From Archilochus colubris (Eukaryota; Chordata; Aves; Apodiformes; Trochilidae), in the NCBI GenBank assembly GCA_023079485.1, contig CM041083.1:109037554-109101553 (forward strand): a stretch of 64,000 nucleotides of DNA, written 5' to 3'. Shown in pieces: positions 44,514 to 57,209 of the stretch (positions are counted from its first letter, which is position 1; every line of letters begins with the position of its first letter). The position numbers and the translations under genes were made by a program. The notes under the pieces are model-generated. The model saw nothing but the letters and a program-made list of their open reading frames with translations, was not told where the DNA came from and searched no databases.

Positions 44514-44799
44514 GTGTGGGCAGCGTAGCGGCCAGCGGGGTGTGAGGGGCAGCGGTGCGGCGTGGGGCGGGCACCTCTCGGGCCAAAGGCACAGCCCGGG
44601 GAGGCTGGAGCGGCTGGGAGGGTGGTCAGGGAGGGCTAGGGGCAGAGGTGAGCTAGCGGCTGAGGTTGGGCGCACGCCGGGTGAGCCGCGGGCGGTAGGG
44701 ATAATGGGAGTGACCCAGGGGCAAGGTGAGCGGGCGAGGCCTGTTGGAGTTGCACAGCACGGCCGGGACAAGGAACGACGCGTCTTGGTTTAGAGGGCG

Positions 44800-45988
44800 A
44801 GGGACATTGTGCAACAACCAGATGAATAGAAAAAGCCAGACTCAAACACGAGTCGCTGTTGTGTACATCTTACTTGCCTTAAGGACAAGCCAGCCCGTAA
44901 TGTTCTGCAGAGAGTTCACTTAACAGACAACTGAAGAGAAACCTACAAGAAAAGAAAAAGTCACATCATTGTTTAGGCAGTTACATCTCTTGCTGCCAAT
45001 ATAGGAAGCTAATCTTAACCCTTTCTTTGTACTGTTTTCAAAAGCATTGCTGCGTGAAGACCAATGGTATTTTGACTTTGAAATTTGTAAAAGATAGTGC
45101 ATAAAACCTCATCCATGTTCCTTCCTCCTCACTTCAGATGTGAAGGAGATGCTTTCTTACAACCTCTCTATTTTACCTGTGTCAATAAGGTCGTAAAGGA
45201 TAACTACATCTTGCCTGGCTACACTCGAGGAACTGCTTGTGTCAGACATTCCTACTCAGAAAAATAAAGTTTACCTAATGTGCTGGGTAGTTCAACCTAA
45301 ATAACCTAAAGAAACACTTTTCTCACGTGTATACATACATGCTCCAAGATCCAAAAGTACGTTTCAGAGATCACAGACTTTTTATAAAGTTGTTGTGACG
45401 TTCACACATCTGCTGTAAGCATCCTATACCAGTACATGGGTAACACAGAACAGGTAAAAGGCAGCAAAGGAGTGAGAGAATGCTGGGCAGTAGGTGCTGA
45501 ATGCAAGCCAAACATTTTACCCCTGCAGGGCTGCATAAGAAAGAATGAGGTCTCAAAAGTTGGAAGAGCCATCAGACAAAAGCCTGTTTTCCCACCCTGG
45601 ACCTGTTCAATACCAAAAACAGCTACTAGCAAAATGTACTCGAGTTCCTGTAGAAAATGAGAACACGTGGCAAAATACAGGAGCTGCATCTTAAAATGAG
45701 AAAGCCTATGAGGGGCTCGTTCTGCTCTCATTTCCAGTGACAACCAACTTCTCCCAGGCATGGATGATGAGATGGTTGGCATTTATATTGTAGCTTTGAG
45801 TCCCAGGGCTTACTTAGCATCGTTTCATCACACACAGTAATCTTTTCATCAGGTGATATTTTGATTTCCATCCAAAGATGGAAAATAAATATTTACATTT
45901 CATAATGTCTGGCTTTGAGATCATGTGGTTTTAACTGTATTTTTGTAGTAAAGTCATGGTAGTATTCATTTGCAAAACATTTCTGTGC
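44800..45988. other. Intergenic DNA between the CpG island and the solo LTR
   Basis: Ordinary mixed-composition DNA with only short, unconvincing frames. Nothing is identified. Confidence 0.6.
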
Positions 45989-45993
45989 CATAT

Positions 45994-46783
45994 TGTCCTG
46001 GTTTGGGCCAGGATAAAGGTGATTTTCTGTTTTGTACTTTTACTTTTAGCTAAGTCTCTTGTAAGTAGTTGCACTTGCTGAAATTAACAGCAAGTTTCTC
46101 AGACAGTGTGTGCTTCTAGGATTGATAACACTCGATGTTTATAGTTACTGCTAGAGACTGGTATGCAGAGCCAAGGACACTGCTCAGCTCTGAGGAAAAC
46201 ATTTTACCGTCCAGGAGGATACAGAGGTCCCACCTGAGCCCTCCTTCGGGGAGGAACAGACAAGATAGATGCCAGAATTGACCAAACAGAGTATTCCATC
46301 CCATATACGTCACACTCAGTATAAATTTGAGGCATCACGAGGGCCGAGTCAGATCTTTTCCGGATTTCCAGATTTCCTGCTTCCCTTCCTTCTCGGCATC
46401 CTGGAAGGATCCCATCCCTTCGTTTGCCTGTGTTCCTGATCTGTGCCAGCCCATATCTGTGTGTTCCTGCCTCCGGTTCCCGACTGCTGCCGACTCCAGG
46501 AGTCCAGCCTGGACTTTCCCAGGGCTGCCCTGCAGCCTCGGTGGTGACGTGAGAGTTACTGGGGGAAAAAGAGGAGGAATGTGGTTTCCATTTTCCTGTA
46601 TATTTGTATATATTTAGTAATTTTTCCTATTTATCATTACTGTTCATTAAAGTTGTGTAGTTTAGTTTCCAACCCATAAGTCTCTCTCCTTTATTCTCTC
46701 TCCTTTCTTTATCAAGGAGAGAGAGATTAATAGAGAGCGTCTGTTATTCGGTTTAATCGCCAGGCCAGTGTTAAACCGTGACA
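45994..46783 (+). mobile_element. Solo LTR of an avian endogenous retrovirus
   Basis: A 790-bp element begins TGTCCTGGTTTGGGCC and ends AAACCGTGACA, so it has TG...CA termini. It is flanked by the perfect 5-bp duplication CATAT (45989-45993 and 46784-46788). Inside are a TATA box (TATAAA, 46320-46325) and a poly(A) signal (ATTAAA, 46646-46651) in the same orientation, which define U3-R-U5 on the plus strand. No gag, pol or env sequence flanks it, so it is a solo LTR left by recombination. The start motif and 5-bp duplication point to the ERVL-type group common in birds; the family name is not proven. Confidence 0.9.
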
Positions 46784-47876
46784 CATATATGTCATAGAAT
46801 TTTGTAACCAGACCATGAGCATACTGATGCAAGCTACAATGGGTCACTTCTTCCAATACAAATATTTTCAATGGTGTTCAAATACCAATGTGAAACATGT
46901 TTACAGATCTTTTCCTCCAAAATGCATTAACATGAAATACTAAACTAGGTGAAAAGCTAATTTTGACAGTTGAGAATGCTTTACCACCTGCTGATCTGCA
47001 ATGTGCAAAGTTTATACCAGAGGCAGCTCCTTGAGGTACTGCATTACCTTATCTTAAATTATCACTGTTGACTTTTTTTTCAGATCAAAGACTTTGAACT
47101 GATGGATTACTGGTCTCAGACAATTTTAATGACATCTTGCAGGACACAACAAGAAGGAGAAAAATACCACGTGAAGATATCGCCTGTTAGAAGCTTCTTC
47201 AGACTCTCTAATTTTGTTTTGAGCCATTTAAGCCTTTTTCAGAGATAAACTCTCATCTTAGATACAAGATATTTTCCTGACGAGTTGTGTTAAGTGGCAT
47301 AAGTCTATGTTCTCAGGCTAGTTTTCACAAAGATTCAGAAAAATGTTATCTTGAAAGAGAAGTTACACGTATGAACAAGCTGGGTTTTATTAATGCTAAA
47401 TTAGCGTTAAAACCTCCAGACAAGTTAGTGCCATTTTTCACCTTATTCTTTGATCTCAGGGTTGCTTCCTGGCAGTAGAGGTGACACTTATGTGTTTGAT
47501 AAGAAGTTATCTGTCTGTATTCTCTGCATCAAGAGCTCTAGTTCCCTACAGAAATCATACCTGAGGAATCTGAATGGTAATCTATCATTAAATATATTTC
47601 AAAACCTGGAGTCAAGAAGCAAAGCCTGCTGACAGCAAATTCCTGTAGTTGCAGCCTCCTATCTTACTATAACAGAAATAATTAAAAAATATTCCTCTAA
47701 CCACTAGTGATCTAACAGTGTAAGCCACCCCCAACCTGATTATTGTAACTCAGCTGTCAGAGTTATGGGTGAAACTAAGCTCTTAGTTATATTCTGTACC
47801 ACAGTAGTGCCTAAAGCTCAGCTGAGACCATACCACGACCCCCCAGCATTAATTCAGTCCTAGACTTAGAAGAAAA

Positions 47877-47911
47877 ATTAAACCTGAACCTCCTTAATTT
47901 TCAGGTTTAAT
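47877..47911. repeat. Inverted repeat, 12-bp perfect stem
   Basis: ATTAAACCTGAA and TTCAGGTTTAAT are exact reverse complements separated by 11 nt. There is no tRNA or miRNA context, and the stem is too short for a miRNA precursor. Confidence 0.8.
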
Positions 47912-49095
47912 GACAGATTCATCCTTTCTTTTTGTTACATACGGAGGGAATGCAGTGTACACTTTTGTCTGGCACAGCTGGTAGGCCAAGAAGAAATAGA
48001 CCTTCACTCCCATGCTCATCTTTGGGAACAGAGTAAGTGTATCTTTCATCGTAAGTGACAATGATTAAACATGGGGTAAAGCCTAGGTGCATGCTAGAGC
48101 AGTGCCATTCCAAGGTTTTAAACAACACACACTACCATCTAGTGGTAGAAAGAAAAGCACGAGGGATCTCAGAAGGGCTACTTGTAATACATGCATGTGC
48201 AACAAAAATCCTCACTTCTCAAATGAAACATGTCCCCAAAAGAAAACAGATCTAGATAAAATCTCCAGCCTTATTTAGCAGTTTGCTCTGATGTTAATTT
48301 TTTTAGAGTTATATTTAATTTCTAGCTTAAATATGCCTGGTTCTCACTGCTAGCCATTTGTCCTTTTTATGTTTTTCCCCACTGTAATAAATAGTCTTCC
48401 AGTGCTTGATGTTGGAGTCCATCCTCACTGTTCTTGTCCAACTAAGCAGATCCAGTCCTGCAAATCTCTCAACAATATTTTTCATCATAAAGCTACAGAA
48501 AGTTGTTTCACACCCCCTCCACACTACTCCCAGCATATTCCCTTTCCATCCATTGACTTAATCCAGACATCCCAAAGGATTCCTTTTCAGGGTGTCACAA
48601 CCCTGGCTCTCTGAGGGTCCAATCCAGCTCTCTGCAGCACTGCTGGTGGAGTTGCACTGTAGCACCATTCCTCCTTCCCAGTCTTTCCTCCTGGATGCCT
48701 GTGGTTTTCTCAGCTATTTGCTCAGCTCAGCTTCTGTCCACTGAGAGCTGCAGCAACCACAATAACCAGGTGTCCTTTGCACACTTAATCCAGTTTGATA
48801 GCCTTCCCCAAACCTTACCAAGGCAAACATACATCATAGAACACCATTACCACAGGTGTGATTTTTTTGTTGGTGTAGAACAATTGGTATTAATCACTTT
48901 TGTATATGTTTTTTGGTCTTTGCAGCCAACAAAGTTCAAGGAATTGCTACAGCCTTTATTGTATCAACCATCTGCATTAGCTATTTCCAGCTGTATTGAC
49001 TGAAAATATCTCATTACTCTGGCTCTCATTAGGCAAAAGGGTTTATTTCTGATAGCATTTTGGTGTACTGCATTTTCCAGCACAACACACCATCC

Positions 49096-49179
49096 TTTTT
49101 TGTTGTTCTTTTTGGGTTTTTGTTGGATGTTGTTTTTGTTTTGGTTGGGTTTTTTTCGGTTTGGTTTGGGTTTTTTGTT
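49096..49179. repeat. T/G-rich low-complexity tract
   Basis: Degenerate GTTTT/GGTTT array. Open frames on both strands through it are composition artefacts. Confidence 0.8.
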
Positions 49180-50278
49180 CCTCTTTGTCTCAAAATGACT
49201 GTAGTGAGAAGAAGAAAGCAGAGTGATAGTCTTTCTGTCCCACATTGTGTAGATGAGTCTTAGAAGGACCTAACACCCACAGGAGAGGTAGGATTTGCTG
49301 GAGTGTTTTTTAGAACTGCTAGTATTTGGAAAAGTGGGAGTTGCCCTAGGGCACAGAAGAACCATACAAATAAAATGCTGTTGAATAGGATTAATACAAT
49401 GAAGCTAAGGTTTCTTTACCTTGGTATTGTTAAGAGGCTAAACCCAAAAGCCTTGGGGTGCAGAAAACAAGGCTTGTTGAAGAGCCTTTAAAGTGGTAGG
49501 TAAAGTACAAAGCTCATGAAATTTATTCAGATCAGTTGCTTTGTTAAATGTCTATCAGCACGATCTCGTTCCCCCTTCTCCCATGGTTCACTGTGCTCCT
49601 TCCCTGCCACTGTCCTCACCTGGGTGGTTACCTGCCCTGGAATGCCTCTTCCTATATTTGCATTGTGCCTGGCAGGGTTGGACTCCCAAGGTCACTGCCA
49701 CCTTTGGATGCCACCCCAGATTTCACAATGATAGGCTTTGCATTATAGTAATGCAGGAGGTTACCATGTACCTCTTACCAAGATTTAAACTACCCTCTGG
49801 TAAGTCAGCTCCTAAATTAGGTAGGAAATAGTAATATATAGTAGAAGTAAAAGAGCCAAATTTTGTAGCAGCAATCAGTAATAAGTGTGGTTACTGATTT
49901 ACCAGAGAGCTCATTTACAAGTGCTGTAGAACAAATGGGTTTTGTTGGTAAGCACTTCTGAAAAGAACAGTAAGTATAATACAATTTCAAGAAAAACTGG
50001 GCCAACGCTTAATAGAAAGAGTCACATTGAATTCCTAATTCTGGGAAAAGAGAAATAAATAAAAGAAAATGAGCAAGAAGGAAAAAGGAGGGGAAAAGAA
50101 GGAGAAGAAAAATAGAGAGATTATGGAATAACCTGCATGCAAATATAATAAATGAGCTTTTGTGAAAAATGGACTGAACTGTATGTAAATCTCTGCCAAG
50201 ATAGATGGTGTTTGCCTACTCTTCATCATCATTTCTCGAGTATTGTGCACAAAAAAACAGCTTCACTGAACATCCTCT

Positions 50279-50320
50279 CAAAAAAAAACAACCCAAACAA
50301 ACAAACAAACAAACAAAACC
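50279..50320. repeat. AAAC microsatellite
   Basis: An A-run is followed by five to six perfect AAAC units (about 50294-50316). Confidence 0.85.
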
Positions 50321-53300
50321 CCAGAGACTCGCAGACCTCATGGGAAAAGGGAAAGTAGGGCTGAAGAGACCTCTGGATGTCACCTTTGCAGCCTCTCACT
50401 ACAAGGCTGCAAAAGTTTAATTTTCTTTACTGATTATATGAAAAGCTATTTTATCACAGTGTATAAAATATTCCAGAAAATTCTGCTAAAGTGAAAGCTA
50501 TATATTAATTTTTAGAGCGCTGCATATAGATGTGATCTGTTTTTCTAATGAATTGAGTCATTAACAATAAGTGTAACAGTTAGTCTGAAAATACTGCAAC
50601 ACTGCTAGTAAAAAGCAAATTATCACTATCTGGTAGGTACTAACTCAAATAATTTTATGACTTTTGAAATATTTTAAGTTTTATTCCCAAATCTATAGTT
50701 CTTTTAAAAGCTATTATATTTAAAAGAGTTCTCTGAGTTCTGCAAAAAAGAATTCTGTAAAAAGCCAAGTTCAAGTGGAAATGGTACAGAACGTGACTCT
50801 GGTTTACCTGGGGAAAAAAACTAAACTATTAAGAACTATGAAGTGTAAACAAATTTAAAACAGAAACAAGAGTATGAAAAACATCAAATGAACTGTGATT
50901 AGGTATTATATTTTAAGAAATTATTTCAGTATGCAACAGGCACTGCAAAACAGGAAACAAAATAAATGACAGTTCAATGTAATAGGGATTAAAATGACAG
51001 AGGACTTTATATTACAATAATAGAGGAGTTCCAGAAAATGTAGACACTATTAAAAGTGAAGACAAACTCTTGGACCTTACAAAAGGAAAAATCCATTTAG
51101 TTTGGAGTATAAATATGTCCTGGGCACTTTGCAAAAGAAGTAAGGGTAGGTTTTCCTTTCCAAAGAGCTAACATTTTAAGAAGTAGTTTTCAGATGCCTT
51201 GAGCAGATGAAAATCATCTGATGTTGGAGTAATTCATCACTTTTGAAAACCCAGATCCCAATTCAGTGCCCCCATATGTGTCAGAAAATAGAGGGAGGAA
51301 TGATGAGGATGACAATAATGAAATCACAGTTACTTAATAAGACCCAGATCCTTGCAAAGACTCTTAGCTTTAAACATATCAGTAATCCTATTGAATCATG
51401 TGCAAATCAAGATGGTCCTTTAAATAGTGTTGTGTCCATGCCCACCCCTAAGCAATAGTGCACGAGGTAGGGGACGGGAATGTTTGAAAGTGATGGGGAG
51501 GAGGGAGTTCAGTGAAGTAAAGATGTACTGGGGTTTCTCAAGCAGAATCAAAAGCGTGGGCAGAGCACTTGAGTTGTCCAAAATCAGAGAAGGTCCAGAG
51601 TTCAAGCCAGGCATACTGTTAACAGCAAAGTGAGTGCTGAGGTGGCCTTATTTAGCTATCAAACAAGATGACTGGAGTCTCCAGGACAGTCATCAGACTT
51701 TTTAGGACCGTGATGCTTCTGGGGCATTTTCAAAGTTCATTCCAAATCTGTATTTTTTTAATTAGATATGATATTTGAAAATAAAAGCCTACATACAGGG
51801 TCTGTTTGTTAACTTGTCTGCAGCACATGGAGGATGTTACTGCTTCACTAAAATAGTACCGCTTAAAGAAAAATTAAAGATAAAAACAGAAAAGTCAAAG
51901 ACTTTTTGAGAATCAACAGACTTTAGGTACTTTAAAAACAGTAAGCAGTACAGAGTTTATTCTTTTTAAAGGTTTGGTATTGATACTCTTATTTTTTTAA
52001 ACACACTGCAGAATAACTAATTCAGAATTTAAGTGGATGCTGCTTTGTTTGGTTTCTGCAGCTTTGTGAGGTGTCAGTGATACCAGAAACTGGGTAACAG
52101 AAGGAAGATAGGGACTGGTAGCATTTGACAGAAAGTGCAGCTCCTCTTCCTCTCTGCTTTTTCAGCCTTGGTTAGAATTAGCTTGGCTTTCTGTGCTTCC
52201 TAGCCCAGCAACCAGGCTTTTCCCCCCTTACATTTCAACATCCTCACCTTCTTCCCAAGCAGACTCTAAGCAGCTGGGAAGGCTGCTCCTAATCAGCTTA
52301 GGGTTGTGAAGCTCAGAACTATAAATACAGATTATCATTACTCCTCACCTCCCCAGGGTGCAGCATGCTGCTGTGATTTTCAGTGAGGCATCTCTCCTTC
52401 ATAATTTTGTTTGGGTGGAACGAACATCCTCTCAACCATAAAGCAGCAGAATGCCACATCAACCTCTTGGCAGAAGTTTAGGAAGCCAGGGAGAAACATA
52501 GCAAACATACATGGGTTTGGAAAGCAGTGAAAATTGTTGTCTTCCAATAACAGTTTCTCTGTTGCCACTTTGTCTTTTCCATAGTTGAAATTTTAAACAT
52601 TTTAAATTCGAGAATATATAACTGGCTTATATAAAATATTAATACATTTTTAATTAATTTTTTCCCACAAAAAGCAAGGCAGTCATGTGCTTTTATGAGA
52701 TAATATTTTATATCACAAGGAATTTGTGGAAATCACAGTTAAACCACCAGCTGCAGTTGATCAGACTTTGGCCCATATTTTGCTGACTGTCCATTCTCAT
52801 ATTTCAGTCTGTAAGGGAACCACCTTGGACTGGATTCATCTTAGATGAGTTTAGATGTGTCCAGCACAGACATTCTCTCCCTGAGCCAGTCACCCTCAGG
52901 TCCTGGCACAGTCAGTGTAGAGAAATAGGCTGTTTTCTGGCAAGGACTGCCTGGATGGCTTTAGATATCTACCTTGGGATGAGAGGAATTATTACACTGG
53001 CTCTAGTCACTAGTTTTCTGTTGGCTCTAGGGTCTGCAGACATTCAGTTTGTACCTGTCTTGTTTACTCTGATAAATTCCTCCCTTCATCCCATGATGGT
53101 GAACCCAATTAAATGCCATCCAATTTCAGGGGGCTCTGCTCACCCCTATTTCCCACTGAGTTCAGTGCAAAAGAGCAGTAACTCAGCAAATGGCAGAAAC
53201 AAGTAGAACTGAAATAATGTGCAGGCAGCTTTTGGCCTGGAGGTACATGGTGTCTGAAATACAGCACACCCTGGGAAGAGCAGCTACACACACACTTGCT

Positions 53301-54190
53301 GAGAAAATGCAACTTCAGCCAGAGCAGACACCAAGGAACAGGCAGAGCAGCCTTCTGCAGGAGGCAGCAGCCTGCACAGGGAGGCAAAAAAAGCCTTGCT
53401 GACTACATTACCGCAGTTCACGTAGGGCAAACCATTAAATAGTTGGCATTTGTGCATTTGGACCTGCACAGGACTGTGAAATGGGGTTACAGAAGCACAA
53501 ACAAATACCCTACTCTGCTCCCCTTGCCACGGGGCTGACCTGTACCAGGAGTTAGGCCAGTGGGGAGGGCTCTCCCTGAGACCCATGTAAGGTCAGTAAG
53601 GAAAAAAACAAGGCATTTTTTCCTTACCTTGGGCTGCAAAAACTACAACCTTGATCAGTCAGGGACAGAAAAGAAGTTACAATAATCCAAATAAGTACAG
53701 CCTAATTGATAAACCCCTGGGATATAACTTGTTCTTTAACAGACTATAAAGGGATCTTCATTTTGTCCACTAATGTCTAACACCTGTGATGTTTAATTAC
53801 CTGCACTCATCTTTTAAATGAAGAAGGTGTGCAGTAATCCTTCTGGAAGCCAAACTGAGAAAATAATATTTACTAGCTGAGGGCCTACTTGAGAAACAGA
53901 TGGGTTGTAAAAAGCTTGTACAGGAGGAGTGTGAAGCAGGAGAGATTAATTGCTAAGTAATTGAGAGGAGAAGAGTGCTGAATGCAGAGAGTACAGAACA
54001 GCAGATATCCAAAGCTCTGGGATCTCCATGGAACAGATCTAATTTAATGGTATATTTCCAAAACTGCCTTTCTGAAATCATGATGCTGAAGAGTGACAAG
54101 GAGCAGTGTCAGGCTGACAGGCCAGCCCTCCTCTGAACTGTGTCCACCCCATCCCTCTTCACCCATTTCCTTGGTTCTTTGATTCTTACT

Positions 54191-54210
54191 TTCTCTCTCT
54201 CTCTCTTTCT
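54191..54210. repeat. CT dinucleotide microsatellite
   Basis: A short (CT)n run of about 15 bp in a pyrimidine-rich stretch. Confidence 0.8.
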
Positions 54211-57209
54211 TGATTACAGACCTCATGGCAAGGTGAGCAGCCAGAGCAGACACATGAGCACAGTACCAGCATATGTCATTACTAGATCTCATCTCCAGCA
54301 GAATTAGGAAATGTCTGTTCCTATACTTGAGGAAAAACTCAGCAAGATCTGTGGCAAAATATTCTATCATTAATACATAAAAATGGTAACTATATCAAAC
54401 ACTAAACCTTAAGCTATTCTCTATCCTATACAAAGGTAGTTAACAGCTTGGCTATGTCAGCTATTAGTCTTTTTCTGCTTTGCCTTTGTCAGACTTTCAT
54501 GACTATTTAAAGAGCTAATCTTTTGTTACAGTCAAACATTGCCCACTGTTAATAATCAGGCAGTATTTATCACGGCCTTGAAATCCTCACCTTGTTTTGT
54601 ACTAAGAGCTACAAAGCAGGAAATAGGCAAATAAAGAAAACCAGGATACTGGTGTTAATGAATAAGCTCTGCAATAAATAAGTTAAGTATAGGTGAGAGA
54701 CAATCATCTCTCTTGTGGCTCCATCAGATCAGCAGGATGCAAGTCCATGTCAAACTCACAACCTGACCAAAAACAAACTGATGCCGGAGGGTGGTATTTA
54801 GAGAAGGGGTGCAAAGCCAAGGGACAGCTGAAAAGAAGCAGCACTTAACAACAGGCAGCTGTAGTGAGCCACGGGAGGCTGTGTCACTCGGGACTCCAGG
54901 GGGAACCCATCTGTGAGGGCCCATCAGCCACCAAAGCTGAGCAAAGCTGATATGGTGGGGACTGGGAGAAGTAGAGGGTTTCTCAAGGAGCACAGCCAAA
55001 CACAGTATAAACATAGCCAGCTGACTTCAGTGGTTATGTCTATAACCTGCAACCATTTCTCCTGTAAAATTGCCACCACTTTTATGCCATGGATATTGTT
55101 TCACTGCTCATTCCTACAGTGAAAACCTGAGGTAAGCCTTCTTCAGGACACAACATGGCAGTGCTTGTGGATGGTCTGCACAGTTAAAGACAGCTCTGTC
55201 TCATACATGGCAGCTTTGTAAGATGGACTTGCGTTGCACTTGGGAGATGTGGCCATTCTTCAGCCCAAGAGTTCAGAACGCTTCATCAGGTGTTAAGACG
55301 AGGAAACTATGATCTGTGTAGAAAGAGAGATGTGTCTTTCCACTGATATCAGAGCCTGTAAAAGATAAGGGAAACAATTGCCTTACATTAGGCACAGCTG
55401 CAACACCTCCATTGCCAGATGCTGTGCCTCCATTCCTAAATCTTCCAGAATCACCCCTTCTGACCAGGACTGTCTCTGTTCTTTTTTCTCACTGGCAATG
55501 TAACTCTGGGCAAGCATGTCCTCTATGAGAAACAGCTGCAGGATTGCTTATTTATTTGTCTGTTTATTTTTGTCAGAGCAGGTATTTGACCTTATGGAAT
55601 TCTGCAGTATTTCCCATCTCCTGTTGGCTGTACCTTTTTCCTTCCCACCCATTTGAAAACCCTGTGTTCAGTGTCCCCCCACTCTTGCCTCTCTCAAATG
55701 TATAGAAAAATGTTTTTTGTACACATAAACCTGTTCAGCTGCATGAGTTATAAATATGACACCTCATTCCTGTCAGCTAACTTTTCCACCCACTGTTGTC
55801 TCTGCATCTAGAAAACTGGGACTGTTTTCTATTCAAACAGCATAGGTAATGCCATCACATAAATCAGTTCTGAAAACTGTGGGACTACAGCAGGCTGCAT
55901 CTCCTAGAAAATTATTTCTTGCCTACAAGCAAAACTGCTAAAGCTAATCCTCACACTAGCACCTGCTGATTTGGGTTTTGTTTTGTTTTGTTTTTTTGTA
56001 AAGTGCCTCCATAAGTCAGAGAAATTACAGAAAGTGAAAAGATGTCTCTTATCTGGAACAGAAGCTCTTCAGGATGAATCTGCAGCTGCCTTACAAAAGC
56101 TAAAAGTTACCTCTTCTTTCACACCAGCTGTCTGCTCTGTGCAGAGCATGGAGTTTCTCATCACATTTAAATGTTAAACTCTTGTAGAGGTGCATAGTGG
56201 TTACTTATAAGGGAACACTACTTAGAAGGATGCAAATCTAAGTGTTTTAACACTGTTTCGATGTTCCCTCTTACAATGTTCAGAAGTTGGTAAGATGTTT
56301 TCCTTCTTAACAACCTTTGATGCAGCCCAAAAAGGACTTGTGAACATATTTCATATGCTATGTAACTGCTGAGATGAGGCATTGGTTCATTTATATGTTT
56401 TAAGAAACCCTGGAAATCTGTCTGGGCTCTGTGAGTCTCAGTGCGTTACCAGCGCTGAGGGTATTAGGGGCTTCATAAACCTGGATTTGGAAAATGGTGT
56501 CATGCTCCTTGTTCTGGCACCCAGCAAAGCCTCAGCCTCTAGGTACTGTCAGCCTCACATGCCAGCGGGTGCAATGGGTGCCATCCGGGTCGCTGGGTAC
56601 AGCGGCAGAACGTCTGGACAGGCCTGCAAGGGACACTGCGTTTGAGGCCCTGAGAAGCGAGGGTGGGAAAGCAAGAGCAGAAGTGGACTTTCGTGTGGGA
56701 GGTGAAGCCCGATCTGGGCTGGGATGCTGGACAGGGATGTCCAGCCAGCCCAGAGGAGCCACAGGAGGTGAGGACAAGTTTTTTGCCCACCCTTTGCAAA
56801 AGCCCCAGTCCCACCCAGCACCGGCAAGCAGCCCCCGGTCTAAGAAGAGATGGCCGAGTTGGAGGGGCTGGCAGCGCTTCCTGCCACCACGGTAATTCTC
56901 TGGCCACCTCCTCCCGTGTCAGCTGTAGTCAAAATCAGTGGAGGAGAGACGAGGGACCTGCTGGAGGAGGAGCGCTGCCCCTTGCAGCTGCCGCCCCCCC
57001 GCCACCGTTCCCCTCGCATACACGGGCACACACCTACAGGCGCGGCCCGGGGGCCGCCGTGCGCAGGCGCCCGCGTCCCCCCCGTCGGTGCCCGGCGCTG
57101 ATCCTCTGCGGCGCCCGCTCCTCTCGTCGCCGCAGGTCCCCGCTGGTCCCAGCGGCTGGTTGCGCTCGCCGCGCTGCGCTCTTGGGTAGCGGCCCTGGGG
57201 GAGGACGGT

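Larger units (their letters stand above)
43560..44790. promoter_or_regulatory. RCAN1: CpG island over RCAN1 exon 1
   Basis: CpG-dense, GC-rich DNA in an otherwise AT-rich region, covering exon 1, the start of intron 1 and about 0.5 kb upstream. It is the expected constitutive promoter of the RCAN1.1 form. Long open frames on both strands here are by-products of GC richness, apart from the exon 1 frame. Confidence 0.85.
46789..56900. other. Intergenic DNA between the LTR and the CLIC6 promoter
   Basis: About 10 kb without a supportable gene. The longest frames show no family features and lie in mixed-composition DNA. It contains T/G-rich, AAAC and CT simple repeats and one strong hairpin, listed separately. 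Confidence 0.65.

Noticed and set aside
45402..45782. 126-codon minus-strand frame upstream of the LTR
   Set aside because: No recognisable domain, overlaps other frames, and no promoter or splice evidence. A chance frame is likely.
45994..46783. Full-length provirus or second LTR
   Set aside because: A single LTR with matching 5-bp duplications on both sides and no internal retroviral sequence. No second copy was seen in the window.
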